Positions 8,618 through 18,653 of a DNA stretch of 64,000 nt are shown in pieces. The DNA comes from CAZWRV01 sp964636325 (GTDB taxonomy: Bacteria; Verrucomicrobiota; Lentisphaeria; Victivallales; GWF2-50-93). The translations under genes and the position numbers were made by a program. The notes beneath the pieces were generated by a model, which searched no databases, had not been told where the DNA came from, and saw only the letters and a list, made by a program, of their open reading frames with translations. How positions within the stretch are numbered: position 1 is the first letter of the stretch; every line of letters starts with the position of its first letter. The stretch is from positions 1 to 64,000 of the forward strand of contig CAZWRV010000009.1 of the NCBI GenBank assembly GCA_964636325.1. Reading direction: 5' to 3'.

Positions 8618-11600
8618 ATGGCCGGTGGAAAAATGGTGACGATTGACGGGAATACCGCGGCGACGCACGTGGCGTATGCCTTCAGCGAGGTGGCGGCGAT
8701 ATATCCCATAACGCCCTCTTCTAACATGGGCGAATATGCCGACGAATGGGCGAGCAAGGGCAAGAAGAACCTTTTCGGCAAGGTTGTGGACGTGGTGGAG
8801 ATGCAGTCCGAGGCCGGCGCGGCCGGCGCGGTCCACGGCTCGCTGAGCGCGGGCGCCTTCACGACGACCTTCACGGCGGCCCAGGGCCTGCTTCTGATGA
8901 TTCCGAACATGCACAAGATTGCGGGCGAGATGCTTCCGACGGTCTTCCATGTGTCGGCGCGTTCCCTCGCATGCCAGTCTCTTTCGATATTCGGCGACCA
9001 TTCGGACGTCATGGGCGTGAGGAATACCGGCTTCGGGCTCATGGCCGAGGCGTCGATCCAGGAGACGATGGATCTGTCGCTCGTAAGCCATCTGGCCACG
9101 CTTAAGTCGCAGGTTCCGTTCCTCAACTTCTTCGACGGCTTCCGCACATCGCACGAGGTCCAGAAGGTGGAGGATATAAGCTACGAATCCATGCTCGGTC
9201 TCGTCGAGCAGGAATACATAGACAGGTTCCGCAGCCGCGCCATGAAGCCGGAAAATCCCTTCTGCAAGGTCGGCGCGCAGAATCCTGACGTCTACTTCCA
9301 GGGCCGCGAAACAATCAACAAGTATTACGACGCGACTCCCGCGATCGTCCAGGAATACATGGACAAGGTGGCGAAGGTCACCGGCCGCCAGTATCATCTT
9401 TTCGACTATGTCGGCGCGCCTGACGCCAAGATGATCATAATCTGCATGGGCTCCAGCTGCGAGCCGGTCGAGGAGACCGTCAAGTATCTCGTCGCCAAGG
9501 GCAAGAAGGTCGGCGCCGTCAAGGTCAGGCTATACCGTCCGTTCTCGGTCGAGGCCCTTATCAAGGCCATCCCGGCCAGCGTGAAGAAGATCGCCGTCCT
9601 CGACAGGACGAAGGAGCCGGGCAGCATCGGCGAACCGCTCTACATGGACGTCGCGGCGGCTCTCGCCGGCAGGAAGGTCAAGGTCGTCGGCGGCCGCTAC
9701 GGGCTGTCCAGCAAGGAGTTCACCCCCTCGATGGTCAACGCCGTCTTCGAGCACCTCAAGGGGCCGTGCTTCCACAACTTCACGGTAGGAATCGAGGACG
9801 ACGTCACGAAGAGGTCGGTTCCGGTCAAGAAGGAGATCAACGTCCTTCCTCCGGATGTCAAGAACTGCATGTTCTGGGGCCTCGGCTCTGACGGCACAGT
9901 CGGCGCCAACAAGGATTCGATCAAGATCATCGGCGACAACACCGACATGTTCGCGCAGGGCTACTTCGTCTACGACTCCAAGAAGTCCTACGGCATCACG
10001 ATATCGCATCTGCGCTTCGGCAAGAGCCGGATCCCTGCGCCGTACCTGATCGCGGAGCCCGATTTCGTGGCCTGCCACAACGCCGCATACATCGGCCGCT
10101 ACGACATGCTCAAGGGCATAAAGAAGGGGGGAGTCTTCCTGCTGAACTCCGAGTGGGACAACAAGGAGGTCTGGAGCCATCTCACGAAGGACATGCAGGA
10201 CACCATACGCAAGAAGCAGCTCAAGTTCTACAACATCGACGCCCTCAATATCTCCCAGCGCTACGGCCTCGGATTCAGGATCAACACGGTCATGATGACG
10301 GCGTTCTTCAAGATTTCCGGAGTCCTGCCCGAGGACCAGGCGATCCAGCTCATCAAGGACGCCATCAAGAAGAGCTACGGGAAGAAGGGCGAGGACATCG
10401 TCAAGCAGAACTGGGAGTGCGTGGACGCCACGTCCGCGGCCCTCACCACCGTAGAAATACCCGGCAAGTCCACGAAGTATTATGATCCTCCGAAGCTCAT
10501 CTCGGACGACGCCTCTGACTTCGCCAAGGACATCGTTAAGCCGCTGATGCATCTCCTCGGCGACACGGTGCCGGTATCAAAGATGTCGTTCGACGGCGTC
10601 GTGCCCACGGGGACGACCGCCCTCGAGAAGCGCGGCATCGCGCCCAGGGTTCCCGAATGGCTGCCCGACGCCTGCATACAGTGCAATATGTGCGTCATGG
10701 CATGCCCGCACGCGGTGCTCCGCGCAAAGCAGATCGATCCGGCCGAGACGGCCAAGGCGCCGCAGGCGTTCAAGACGGTCAAGTCCAAGACCAAGAACGA
10801 CAGGAACCTCGACTACAGGCTCCAGGTCTACGTGGACGACTGCACGGGCTGCGGAGTCTGCGTGGAGACATGCCCGGCCAAGCCGCAGAAGGCCCTTGCG
10901 TTCAAGACATTGGACGAGGAGCGCGCCGCGGGCCAGGTGGAGAACTACAAGTTCTTCGACGCACTGCCCGACAACGTCTTGGACGGTGCCTCGGAGGATT
11001 CAGTCAAGGGCGCGATGTTCAAGAAGCCGCTCTTCGAATTCTCCGGCGCATGCGCAGGCTGCGGAGAAACGCCTTATGTCAAACTGATGACCCAGCTTTT
11101 CGGCGACCGCATGCTAGTAGCGAACGCCACCGGCTGCTCGTCCATCTACGGCGGAACCTTCCCGACGATACCCTACTGCAAGACAAAGGAAGGGCGCGGG
11201 CCCGCCTGGGCGAACTCGCTCTTCGAGGACAACGCCGAATACGGCTTCGGGATGAGGCTTGCGGTCGACAGCAACAGGCAGCAGCTCAAGGCATATGCGC
11301 AGAAGGCCGTACAGCTCGGCGCTCCTGCGGATCTCGCGGCGGCGCTCGACGCCGCGCTTTCGCTCTTCGACGCGAAGGGCAAGGACGCCATCGCCGCACA
11401 GGACGCCGTCAAGAAGCTCCTCCCGGCCGCGGTCGAAGCCGCATCAGGCGAGCTTAAGGGCGTGCTGGTCAAAGTCCGCGAGCTGCAGGACTACTTCGTG
11501 GACAAGAGCGTATGGATCGTCGGCGGCGACGGCTGGGCCTACGACATCGGATACGGCGGCCTCGACCACGTAGTCGCGATGAACAGGAACGTCAACATCC

Positions 11601-12148
11601 TTGTCCTCGACACGGAAGTCTACTCCAACACCGGAGGCCAGGCTTCGAAGTCCACCCCTATCGCCGCGGTAGCGAAGTTCGCGAACGCGGGCATGAGGCT
11701 CACGAAGAAGAACCTCGGGTTCATGTGCATGAGCTACGGCAACGTCTACGTCGCGTCGATAGCGATGGGCGCCAACCGCATGCAGACGCTCAAGGCCTTC
11801 CAGGAGGCCGAGGCCTACAAGGGCCCGTCCATCATAATCGCCTACTCGCCCTGCATAGCGCACGGGATCGACATGATGAAGTCGCAGACCGAGGAGAAGA
11901 ACGCGGTCGACGCCGGCTACTGGCCGCTCTACCGCTACAACCCCGACCTTAAGAAGGAAGGCAAGGCTCCGTACATTTGGGAGACCAAGGATGCCAGCGC
12001 CGACTACATCGCGTTCATCAAGAGCGAACGCCGCTATTCCGCCTTGTACAAGACCGCCCCGCAGGAGGCCGACAAGCTCTTCGCCGAGGCCGCCGAGGAC
12101 GCCAAGCGCAGGATGAACTTCTTCAAGAAGCTCGGTGAAGTGATGTAA
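8618..12148 (+). CDS. nifJ: Pyruvate:ferredoxin (flavodoxin) oxidoreductase, fused single-chain form
   Basis: The 1176-residue enzyme oxidises pyruvate with CoA to acetyl-CoA and CO2 and reduces ferredoxin or flavodoxin; it is a central enzyme of anaerobic metabolism in the cytoplasm. The N-terminal pyruvate-binding domain begins GNTAATHVAYAFSEVAAIYP. The middle region carries the second and EKR-type domains. Two [4Fe-4S] clusters are marked by CIQCNMCVMACPH (near residue 687) and CTGCGVCVETCPAK (near residue 745). The extra cluster and thiamine-diphosphate domain is marked by CAGCGETPY and by GGDGWAYDIGYGG (near residue 970). Length and domain order are normal for the homodimeric type. An AAAGGAG ribosome site precedes the ATG. 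The gene is monocistronic and followed by a convergent hairpin region. Confidence 0.97.
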   Translation: MAGGKMVTIDGNTAATHVAYAFSEVAAIYPITPSSNMGEYADEWASKGKKNLFGKVVDVVEMQSEAGAAGAVHGSLSAGAFTTTFTAAQGLLLMIPNMHKIAGEMLPTVFHVSARSLACQSLSIFGDHSDVMGVRNTGFGLMAEASIQETMDLSLVSHLATLKSQVPFLNFFDGFRTSHEVQKVEDISYESMLGLVEQEYIDRFRSRAMKPENPFCKVGAQNPDVYFQGRETINKYYDATPAIVQEYMDKVAKVTGRQYHLFDYVGAPDAKMIIICMGSSCEPVEETVKYLVAKGKKVGAVKVRLYRPFSVEALIKAIPASVKKIAVLDRTKEPGSIGEPLYMDVAAALAGRKVKVVGGRYGLSSKEFTPSMVNAVFEHLKGPCFHNFTVGIEDDVTKRSVPVKKEINVLPPDVKNCMFWGLGSDGTVGANKDSIKIIGDNTDMFAQGYFVYDSKKSYGITISHLRFGKSRIPAPYLIAEPDFVACHNAAYIGRYDMLKGIKKGGVFLLNSEWDNKEVWSHLTKDMQDTIRKKQLKFYNIDALNISQRYGLGFRINTVMMTAFFKISGVLPEDQAIQLIKDAIKKSYGKKGEDIVKQNWECVDATSAALTTVEIPGKSTKYYDPPKLISDDASDFAKDIVKPLMHLLGDTVPVSKMSFDGVVPTGTTALEKRGIAPRVPEWLPDACIQCNMCVMACPHAVLRAKQIDPAETAKAPQAFKTVKSKTKNDRNLDYRLQVYVDDCTGCGVCVETCPAKPQKALAFKTLDEERAAGQVENYKFFDALPDNVLDGASEDSVKGAMFKKPLFEFSGACAGCGETPYVKLMTQLFGDRMLVANATGCSSIYGGTFPTIPYCKTKEGRGPAWANSLFEDNAEYGFGMRLAVDSNRQQLKAYAQKAVQLGAPADLAAALDAALSLFDAKGKDAIAAQDAVKKLLPAAVEAASGELKGVLVKVRELQDYFVDKSVWIVGGDGWAYDIGYGGLDHVVAMNRNVNILVLDTEVYSNTGGQASKSTPIAAVAKFANAGMRLTKKNLGFMCMSYGNVYVASIAMGANRMQTLKAFQEAEAYKGPSIIIAYSPCIAHGIDMMKSQTEEKNAVDAGYWPLYRYNPDLKKEGKAPYIWETKDASADYIAFIKSERRYSALYKTAPQEADKLFAEAAEDAKRRMNFFKKLGEVM

Positions 12149-12149
12149 G

Positions 12150-12182
12150 ATTATTTCATGGACGGCCCGTTCATGAAATAAT
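12150..12182. terminator. Inverted repeat after nifJ
   Basis: An 11-bp perfect inverted repeat (ATTATTTCATG with CATGAAATAAT) encloses an 11-nt loop and starts 2 bp after the nifJ stop. There is no long T-run on the plus side, so it may stabilise the mRNA 3' end rather than act as a classic terminator. Confidence 0.5.
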
Positions 12183-12216
12183 TCAAGCAGATGCGGCGGA
12201 CGCATTTGCCCGATGA

Positions 12217-12244
12217 AAATCCGCGCCGCTTCCGGCGCGGATTT
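12217..12244. terminator. Bidirectional rho-independent terminator
   Basis: An 11-bp stem, AAATCCGCGCC with GGCGCGGATTT around a 6-nt loop, has A-rich sequence on one side and TTTTTATTT on the other. It lies between convergent genes and abuts the stop codon of the minus-strand glycosyltransferase, so it probably serves both directions. Confidence 0.8.
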
Positions 12245-12973
12245 TTATTTGTGGTAGTCCTTGCCCACCATGTATTTCTCGAGGAGGCAGTAGAGGATGA
12301 TGAAGAAGTATCTGGATCCCATCTCGCGGATCCTGAGCTTGGAGACTCCGGTCTTCCTGTTCGTCCAGCTTATCGGCATGGTCTCGAATGTGAACCCCCT
12401 TATGAACGCCTTGAGGGGCAGTTCGACAGTCAGGTTGAAGTGCGGCGACAGGAAGGGCTTGCAGCCGTCGATGACTTCGCGCCGGTAGCACTTGAACGCG
12501 TTGGTGGTGTCGTTGAGGCCGTGCCTGAAGAGCATCCTGATCAGATGGTTCACGAATCGGTTGAGGATGAGCTTGTGCGGCGGGTAGTCGATCACCTTCG
12601 AGCCTTTTATGAACCGCGAGCCGAATACGCATTCGGCCCCGGCGTCTATCTTTCGGAAATATGCGCAGAGATCGTCGGGGCTGTCGCTGGCGTCGGCCAT
12701 GAATACGGCCACGGCGTCGCCGGAATATGCGTTCAATCCCGCCCTGACGGCCATGCCGAATCCGGGTTTGTCGCAGTTTTTCACATGACGGATTCGCGGA
12801 TTCTTCTCCGCGAAATCCGCAAGTATCCGCGCGGTTCCGTCGCCGCAGTGGTCCTCGACGGCGACTATCTCGTAGTCGAACCTCGCCTCTTCAAGCTTAG
12901 CGACGAGGCTTTCGAGCGTTGATGCGATGCATCCCTCCTCGTTGTGCGCGGGTATGACAACGGAAAACTTCAT
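12245..12973 (-). CDS. GT2-family glycosyltransferase (polyprenyl-phosphate sugar transferase type)
   Basis: The 242-residue protein begins MKFSVVIPAHNEEGCI, the typical GT-A start. The nucleotide-sugar and metal region is AVFMADASDSPDD (near residues 88-100), with ASDS in place of the usual DxD. The length and the C-terminal part (DTTNAFKCYRREVI, then TNRKTGVSKLRIREMGSRYF) match dolichol-phosphate-mannose-synthase-like enzymes. It probably loads a sugar on a lipid carrier for envelope glycans. The ATG at 12973 is chosen because AAAGGA precedes it; a TTG 21 bp upstream is an alternative. It lies downstream of the epimerase gene on the same strand. Confidence 0.82.
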   Translation of the reverse strand: MKFSVVIPAHNEEGCIASTLESLVAKLEEARFDYEIVAVEDHCGDGTARILADFAEKNPRIRHVKNCDKPGFGMAVRAGLNAYSGDAVAVFMADASDSPDDLCAYFRKIDAGAECVFGSRFIKGSKVIDYPPHKLILNRFVNHLIRMLFRHGLNDTTNAFKCYRREVIDGCKPFLSPHFNLTVELPLKAFIRGFTFETMPISWTNRKTGVSKLRIREMGSRYFFIILYCLLEKYMVGKDYHK

Positions 12974-13002
12974 CCGAGCGAGTCCTTTGAACAACTGTCA
13001 GC

Positions 13003-13022
13003 CGCGGTGAATAATCACCGCG
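13003..13022 (-). promoter_or_regulatory. Hairpin between epimerase and glycosyltransferase genes
   Basis: A perfect 8-bp inverted repeat, CGCGGTGA with TCACCGCG around ATAA, sits in the 96-bp gap between two co-directional genes. It has no T-run on the minus strand, so it may be a processing or stability element rather than a terminator. Confidence 0.4.
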
Positions 13023-13069
13023 CACAGTAACCTGTTTTATATTTTACGGCGTCCGGTGAGGGCCGCCCG

Positions 13070-14134
13070 TCATCTGAAAAGTCCGTGTATTTCCGGCGTG
13101 GCGTGCAGCCATTTGTATATGTCCTCGATGATCTTGTGGACGGAGGCTGTCGGCTTCCATCCGCATTGCGCCCCAATTTTCGCGCAGTCGCTTATATATG
13201 CCGGGATGTCGGCGTAACGTGTTTCGGGATTTTTTGAGATTTCTACGGAGTTTCCGGTTACTGCGGCGCAAATCTCGGTCAGTTCGAGCAGTGAGGCGCT
13301 GCTTTCACGTCCGCCCCCGACGTTGTAGACGCCCTGGGAGAAAGCCTTGGGATTCTTCATCTGCATGAGGAGAAGTACAAGCAGGTCGTCGATGTGCAGG
13401 AAGTCGCGTACCTGTTTTCCTGAGCCTCCGAACCCGATATACTGGAGCTTTTTCCTGAAATAGTGTGCCGCCAGCCAGAATGTGGCTATCCCCTGGTCAA
13501 CTTTCCCGAACTGCCAGGGGCCGGCGATCACGCCGCAGCGGTTTATCACAAAGGGGATTGAGAAGGCGTGGCGATACTCTTCCAGCATCACTTCGGCGGC
13601 GTATTTTGTCGAGCCGTAGAACGAGCGCGGACCCGCCGTCGGAAAATCTTCGGACACCCCGGCGGACGACAGGCCGGGGACTTTCTGTCCGTCAAGGAAA
13701 TCGAAGCGTTTTTCGGATTCGCCGATACCGCATTCCAAAAGCGGAGCGATAGGGTATATCCTGCTCGTGGAAAGGAAAATCATCGGCGCGTCATGCTTCA
13801 GGCAGTATTCGGCGCAGTTGACCGCCCCCCCGAAATTGGTGTCAATGAGGTATTTCCTGCCGTCCGCTTCACGGCCTGCGAGAACCGAAGGCTCGGCGGA
13901 ACATTCTATCAGCAGGTCGATCCGGCCGGCCTTGGCCAGGTCTTCCATGTTCCTGACGTCCCCGCGGATGAATCGGACGCCGGCCGCCTCCAGGCGCGTA
14001 AGATTCAGCTCGGCGCCCTTGCGGTAGAGATTGTCCAGGCAGACGACCTCGCCGCCTTCAAGGCTGCGCTTCAACGAGACTGCGATGTTCGCGCCGACGA
14101 ATCCGGCGCCGCCCGTGATCAGTATCCGCCTCAT
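13070..14134 (-). CDS. NAD-dependent nucleotide-sugar epimerase/dehydratase (CDP-paratose epimerase-like)
   Basis: This 354-residue extended SDR protein has the NAD site MRRILITGGAGFVGAN at its N-terminus. The acidic residue after strand 2 (CLDNL) fits NAD(H) preference. The catalytic region shows SSTS-type serines (FLSTSRIYP near residue 120) and the YxxxK motif in YGSTKYAAE (near residue 170). The insertion pattern between strand 2 and the active site resembles CDP-paratose/CDP-tyvelose 2-epimerase relatives. It likely makes an activated sugar for surface polysaccharide. The ATG at 14134 is preferred because AAAGGAG lies 6 bases upstream. The downstream GT2 gene may use the pathway's product. 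Confidence 0.82.
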   Translation of the reverse strand: MRRILITGGAGFVGANIAVSLKRSLEGGEVVCLDNLYRKGAELNLTRLEAAGVRFIRGDVRNMEDLAKAGRIDLLIECSAEPSVLAGREADGRKYLIDTNFGGAVNCAEYCLKHDAPMIFLSTSRIYPIAPLLECGIGESEKRFDFLDGQKVPGLSSAGVSEDFPTAGPRSFYGSTKYAAEVMLEEYRHAFSIPFVINRCGVIAGPWQFGKVDQGIATFWLAAHYFRKKLQYIGFGGSGKQVRDFLHIDDLLVLLLMQMKNPKAFSQGVYNVGGGRESSASLLELTEICAAVTGNSVEISKNPETRYADIPAYISDCAKIGAQCGWKPTASVHKIIEDIYKWLHATPEIHGLFR

Positions 14135-14306
14135 GGGATTGCTCCTTTGTTGAAACATACACCCGGAATTCGGAAATTTAAGCCTTTTAAAAACAGTTTT
14201 ATGCTACTTGATTTGTCTTACATCTCAGGTATATTACTATCATAGGGTCAGTTCCTTTGACGGATAATTTTAGAACGTTAATAAATAATCCGGCTGCGAC
14301 TCTCAT

Positions 14307-17300
14307 ATGTCTTCAGGTCATACGTCTGAAAAGTTCCGCACGCTCTTCGACAGCGCAGGCGACGCCATTTTCATCCATGATCTTGGAGGGAAGACCATAC
14401 TTGCCGCGAACAGGAAGGCCTGCGAATATCTCGGCTACGGCCTTGAAGAGCTGCTTGCCTTGAAGCCCGGCGACATAGACACCCCGGAACAGCGGATGCA
14501 CATGACCGATAGGATTGCAAGGCTTCTCAAGAGGGGGGGCGGCATAACATTTGAGACGGTCCACCGGCGCAAGGATGGAACCCCGGTCGCGGTCGAAGTT
14601 TCAGCGAGCGTCACCGAATGGGAAGGCGAAAAGGCGGTCATGAGCATTGCGCGGGTGGTGACGCACAGGAAGCGTGCGGAGAACATCCTCCTTGCCGCAG
14701 CCCTCGAGTGGCAGACCACATTCGATTCGGTGAAGGACGTCATATTTCTGCTGGATCAGGAGTTCAAGATACTCCGGTGCAACAAGGCGGCAAGCGAGAT
14801 GTTCGGCACGAATTCCGCAAACATGCGCGGCAAATACTGCTGGGAAGTGGTGCACGGTTCCACAAAGCCTCATCCGGAGTGCCCAATCGTCCGCATGAAG
14901 AAGACCAAGAGGAGGGAGACCTCCGTCATCAGGGTCGGCGAACGCTGGCTTGAGGTCACGGTGGACCCTATGCTCGACGAGGACGGCAACATATCGGGGG
15001 TCATCCACATAGTCAACGACGTCACCGCCCGAGTGAAGGAGCACAAGGAGCTCGAGGACTCCCTGAAGAGGTTCAAGACCATCCTCGAAAATTCCTGCGA
15101 CGGAGTCCTTATCGCATCAATAGCCGACAAGAGGATAAAATACTCCAACCCTTCGATAAGGAGCATGCTCGGCTACGGCGCGGGCGAACTGCAGCGCATG
15201 AGCATCCGGGACATCCATCCCGTCGACGAGCTTGCGAACGTGCTTTCCGAATTCGAGGCGTTGGCCACAGGCAGGAAAAAGACCGTAGCCGACATACCCT
15301 GCCTGCGCAAGGACGGCACAATCATCTATGCCGACATAAGCGCCTCCAAGATCGTGTTCGACGGGATTGAATGCAACGCCGGCTTCTTCCGCGACGTCAG
15401 CGAGCGGAGGCGCACACAGGAGAAGCTCAAATATTCGTTCTCCCTGGTCAACGCCACCCTCGAATCGACCACCGACGGGATACTGGTCGTGGACGTGGGC
15501 GGGACGTTCTCATACTTCAACTCCAAGTTCGCGAAGATGTGGAACATTCCCGAGGAAATAACCCAGACCAGGGACGACGAGCGCGCCTTGGACTTTGTCA
15601 TCGACCAGCTCAGGGATCCTGAGGAGTTCGTAAAAAAGGTCAGATACCTCTATGCGCATCCGGAGGAGGACAGCTTCGACGTCCTCTACTTCAAGGACGG
15701 CAGGATATTCGAGCGATATTCGCAGCCCCAGAGGATCGGAGGCAGGCCCGTAGGCCGGGTATGGAGCTTCAGGGACGTCACAGCCTCCCGGAAGGCCGGC
15801 GACGAGCTGCGCAGGCTCGCGCTCATAATCAAGAACAGCAACGAGCTCATAAACATGGCCACGCCCGACGGCAGGATGATATTCATCAACGAGGCGGGCG
15901 GCAGGATGCTGGGAATCGAGCCGGAGAAGGTCGGCGACTACAGCATCATGCAGGTCATCCCGCCGCACCTGCAGAAAAAAGTCCAGGACGAGATTCTCGC
16001 CAGCCTGGCTGCCGGAAAAGGATGGGAGGGCGACCTCCAGTATCTCAACCTGAAGTCCGGAAAAATTACGGACGTGCACGCCATCACCTTCCCGATAAGG
16101 GACTACGGCAACGGCAGGCTGCTCTACTTTGCCAACATATCCATCGACATAACCGAGCGAAGGAAGATGCAGGACAGGATCCGGCACTCCGAGAAGATGG
16201 AGGCCATAGGCCAGCTCGCCGGCGGAATAGCCCACGACTTCAACAACCAGCTCATGGGCATCATAGGCTATGCGGAGATGCTCGCCAGCCACCTCGAGGA
16301 CGACACCTTGAAGGGCGACGCCGAAAACATACTCAAGGCCGCCCGCAAGGCCGCGGACCTGACCAAGGATCTGCTGGCTTTCTCCAGGAGGGGCAAGTAT
16401 CTCGCGGGACCGGTCAACGTCCACAATATCATCGGCGATGTCGTCGGAATACTGTCCCACAGCGTCGACAAGAGGATCGAAATACGGACTGATCTCCGGG
16501 CGGAGTCATGCATCGTCACGGGCGATCCGTCGCAGTTGCAGAACGCCCTCCTCAACCTCGGCATAAACGCCAAGGATGCGCTGCCGCGCGGGGGCGGGAT
16601 TGTATTCTCGACCGAAAACATGGATGTTGCCGGCACTCCGCTCAAGGAACTGCACGGCAGGCCTGCATCCGGCCGCTGCCTCGTGATAAGTGTCTCGGAC
16701 GACGGCGTCGGGATGGACGGCAATACGGTGAAGCACATCTTCGAGCCTTTCTTCACCACGAAGAAGCCGGGCAAGGGCACGGGCATGGGGCTGCCGTCCG
16801 TCTATGGGACCGTGAGCAACCACCATGGCAGCATCGACGTGAAGAGCGAACCGGGGAAGGGCAGCACGTTCACCATCTTTCTTCCGCTGTCCGAGACCGG
16901 CGCTGGAACGGCGCAATCCAAGACGGCCGTTCGCAAGACCGTCCCCAAAGGAACGACCATCCTCCTTGTCGACGACGAGGAGATCGTCCGCATGCTTGTA
17001 AGCTCGCTGCTCAGGTCGAACGGCTACAGCGTCCACGAATGCGCCGACGGCGCGGAGGCGGTCGAGTTCTACCGCAAGTCGTGGAAGGAGATCGGCCTTG
17101 TCGTCCTCGACATGATGATGCCCAGGATGAACGGCAGGGACGCATTCATGGAGATGCTTTCCATAAACAAGGACATCAGGGCGATCCTCATGTCGGGATT
17201 CAGCATCGACGGCGAGGCCCAGGCCCTCCTCGACGCGGGCATGAAGGCATTCCTCCAGAAGCCCTTCACCTCCAGCGAGCTTGCCGACGCCATTGAAAAG

Positions 17301-17312
17301 GCCTTGAAGTAG
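14307..17312 (+). CDS. Multi-PAS hybrid sensor histidine kinase with receiver domain
   Basis: The 1001-residue kinase lacks obvious membrane segments and is probably cytoplasmic. Five PAS-like modules can be followed: about residues 5-125, 133-245, 255-370, 378-495 and 503-625. The phospho-acceptor histidine is in GGIAHDFNNQL near residue 642. ATPase motifs follow: the N-box (NLGINAKDAL), DDGVGMD and FEPFFTTKKPGKGTGMGL. A C-terminal receiver domain (residues ~880-1000) has the DDEE acidic pocket and the phospho-aspartate in VVLDMMMPRMNG near residue 934. No separate response regulator gene is adjacent, so the output partner is unknown. It is divergently oriented from the sugar epimerase gene. 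Confidence 0.93.
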   Translation: MSSGHTSEKFRTLFDSAGDAIFIHDLGGKTILAANRKACEYLGYGLEELLALKPGDIDTPEQRMHMTDRIARLLKRGGGITFETVHRRKDGTPVAVEVSASVTEWEGEKAVMSIARVVTHRKRAENILLAAALEWQTTFDSVKDVIFLLDQEFKILRCNKAASEMFGTNSANMRGKYCWEVVHGSTKPHPECPIVRMKKTKRRETSVIRVGERWLEVTVDPMLDEDGNISGVIHIVNDVTARVKEHKELEDSLKRFKTILENSCDGVLIASIADKRIKYSNPSIRSMLGYGAGELQRMSIRDIHPVDELANVLSEFEALATGRKKTVADIPCLRKDGTIIYADISASKIVFDGIECNAGFFRDVSERRRTQEKLKYSFSLVNATLESTTDGILVVDVGGTFSYFNSKFAKMWNIPEEITQTRDDERALDFVIDQLRDPEEFVKKVRYLYAHPEEDSFDVLYFKDGRIFERYSQPQRIGGRPVGRVWSFRDVTASRKAGDELRRLALIIKNSNELINMATPDGRMIFINEAGGRMLGIEPEKVGDYSIMQVIPPHLQKKVQDEILASLAAGKGWEGDLQYLNLKSGKITDVHAITFPIRDYGNGRLLYFANISIDITERRKMQDRIRHSEKMEAIGQLAGGIAHDFNNQLMGIIGYAEMLASHLEDDTLKGDAENILKAARKAADLTKDLLAFSRRGKYLAGPVNVHNIIGDVVGILSHSVDKRIEIRTDLRAESCIVTGDPSQLQNALLNLGINAKDALPRGGGIVFSTENMDVAGTPLKELHGRPASGRCLVISVSDDGVGMDGNTVKHIFEPFFTTKKPGKGTGMGLPSVYGTVSNHHGSIDVKSEPGKGSTFTIFLPLSETGAGTAQSKTAVRKTVPKGTTILLVDDEEIVRMLVSSLLRSNGYSVHECADGAEAVEFYRKSWKEIGLVVLDMMMPRMNGRDAFMEMLSINKDIRAILMSGFSIDGEAQALLDAGMKAFLQKPFTSSELADAIEKALK

Positions 17313-17348
17313 CTCCGGCAGTATGAATTCAGCAGGCCAAGCGCCGAA

Positions 17349-17469
17349 TTTCAGATTTCCTGACCCGCCCACTATGAAAAGCTTGAAAACGGCTGGGAAA
17401 TGCCCATGTGCGTTTTTAGGCCGGGGCGCCGGAATTCTGAACTGAAATACCTTCCTGGGGGAGGTATTT
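17349..17469. repeat. Intergenic palindromic element between convergent genes, copy 1
   Basis: About 120 bp similar to 30656-30777. It starts TTTCAGATTTCCTGACCCG and ends with a pairing arm (GGAATTCTGAACTGAA), then a second hairpin, AAATACC-TTCC with GGAGGTATTT. Both copies lie between a plus-strand stop and a minus-strand stop, so it probably serves as a bidirectional terminator-like repeat. Confidence 0.7.
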
Positions 17470-17507
17470 CACCACATTTTTTTCCCACGGATCAGGACGT
17501 CTGAATT

Positions 17508-18653
17508 TCAGCCCTCCAGGCTTCTGATGAATCCTTCGAGAAACGATTCGTCCGAATATTCCGAACAGACCATCTCCAGGCCTGCGGCGCCCATCCTGCG
17601 CATGTCCTCCTCGGAGGCGGCGATCCTGTCGAGGGCGTCCGCCATGCCCTGTATGTCGCCGTGCTTCACGAGACAACCGTTGACGCCGTCCTTCAGCCAT
17701 TCGGAGATGCCGCCGACGTCGAAGGCGACCACGGGGCGGGAATGCGACATGGACTCGATGCCTATCAGGCCGAAGGGCTCCTGCCATCTTGACGGGACGA
17801 CGGTTACGTTCGCCCATTCGTAGAGTACGCCTATGTCGCTCAGCCGCCCGAAGAATTCGACTCGCCCGGAGAGCCCGAGGTCGGAGACCGCCTGCCTTAC
17901 GAAGTCGTCGTCATTCCCGAAGCCGGCTATCCTGAGGCTGAATTCTGTCTTGAGCAGCTTCGCCGCCGCCACGAGGAGGTCGGCCCCCTTGCCGCGGATG
18001 AGCTGGCCGACGAAGAGTATCCTGAGCGGGCCGTTCCTTGCGTTCTCCGACCGCTGCGCCTGCGACACCTGCACCGGCGGCCGTATCTTGCGTATCGCAT
18101 CAGGACGGAAGCCGTTTACGATCAGGTTCTTGCGCATGAATTCCGAGATGACGATCAGCCTACGGCATTTCCTTACTTCCCGCAGCAGCGCCAGGCGTTC
18201 GAAGGGATTCACCGGCGCAGGACGGTCGGAAGCCTTCGAGATGATCCAGGAGCAGATCGAGCAATGGACGAGGCCGAAGGGAAGCGTGCAGTTCTTCGTG
18301 TTGAACGGAAAATACTTGTGCCTCCTGATGCAGTAGTAGTCATGGTCGTGGACCACCGCGATCGTTTTGAAGCGCCTGTTCAGCTCGGAGAGGAAGGCCG
18401 CGTCGGTGGTCTTGTGCACGACGACCGCGTCCGGCGAGAAGGCGGCGATCTCGCCGAATATCCTTTCGTCGCTGAGGCCCGAGCTGCGTATCCATACCTC
18501 GTCGAATAGATCCTTTACGGGGGGGGAGCCTTCCTTCTCGAAGAGTCCGGCGAGCTGGTGGCCGTGGCTTTTCAGGATGACGGACGTATCGTAGAGGAAG
18601 CGTTCGACCCCCCCGACGATCTCGCAGTTATGGCTTGCCATTAAAAATTTCAT
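17508..18653 (-). CDS. GT4-family glycosyltransferase
   Basis: This 381-residue GT-B glycosyltransferase starts MKFLMASHNCEIVGGVERF, the usual N-terminal GGVE loop of GT4 enzymes. The C-terminal donor-binding half shows ILFVGQLIRGKGADLL and then the EPFGLIGIESMSHSRPV motif (E-x7-E) near residues 295-312, followed by FDVGGISEWL. It probably adds a sugar to a surface glycan or glycolipid from a nucleotide-sugar donor. The ATG at 18653 is chosen because it overlaps the stop codon of the upstream hydrolase gene in an ATGA arrangement, indicating translational coupling. A cysteine-rich stretch (HCSICSW) in the N-terminal half is uncommon. Confidence 0.88.
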   Translation of the reverse strand: MKFLMASHNCEIVGGVERFLYDTSVILKSHGHQLAGLFEKEGSPPVKDLFDEVWIRSSGLSDERIFGEIAAFSPDAVVVHKTTDAAFLSELNRRFKTIAVVHDHDYYCIRRHKYFPFNTKNCTLPFGLVHCSICSWIISKASDRPAPVNPFERLALLREVRKCRRLIVISEFMRKNLIVNGFRPDAIRKIRPPVQVSQAQRSENARNGPLRILFVGQLIRGKGADLLVAAAKLLKTEFSLRIAGFGNDDDFVRQAVSDLGLSGRVEFFGRLSDIGVLYEWANVTVVPSRWQEPFGLIGIESMSHSRPVVAFDVGGISEWLKDGVNGCLVKHGDIQGMADALDRIAASEEDMRRMGAAGLEMVCSEYSDESFLEGFIRSLEG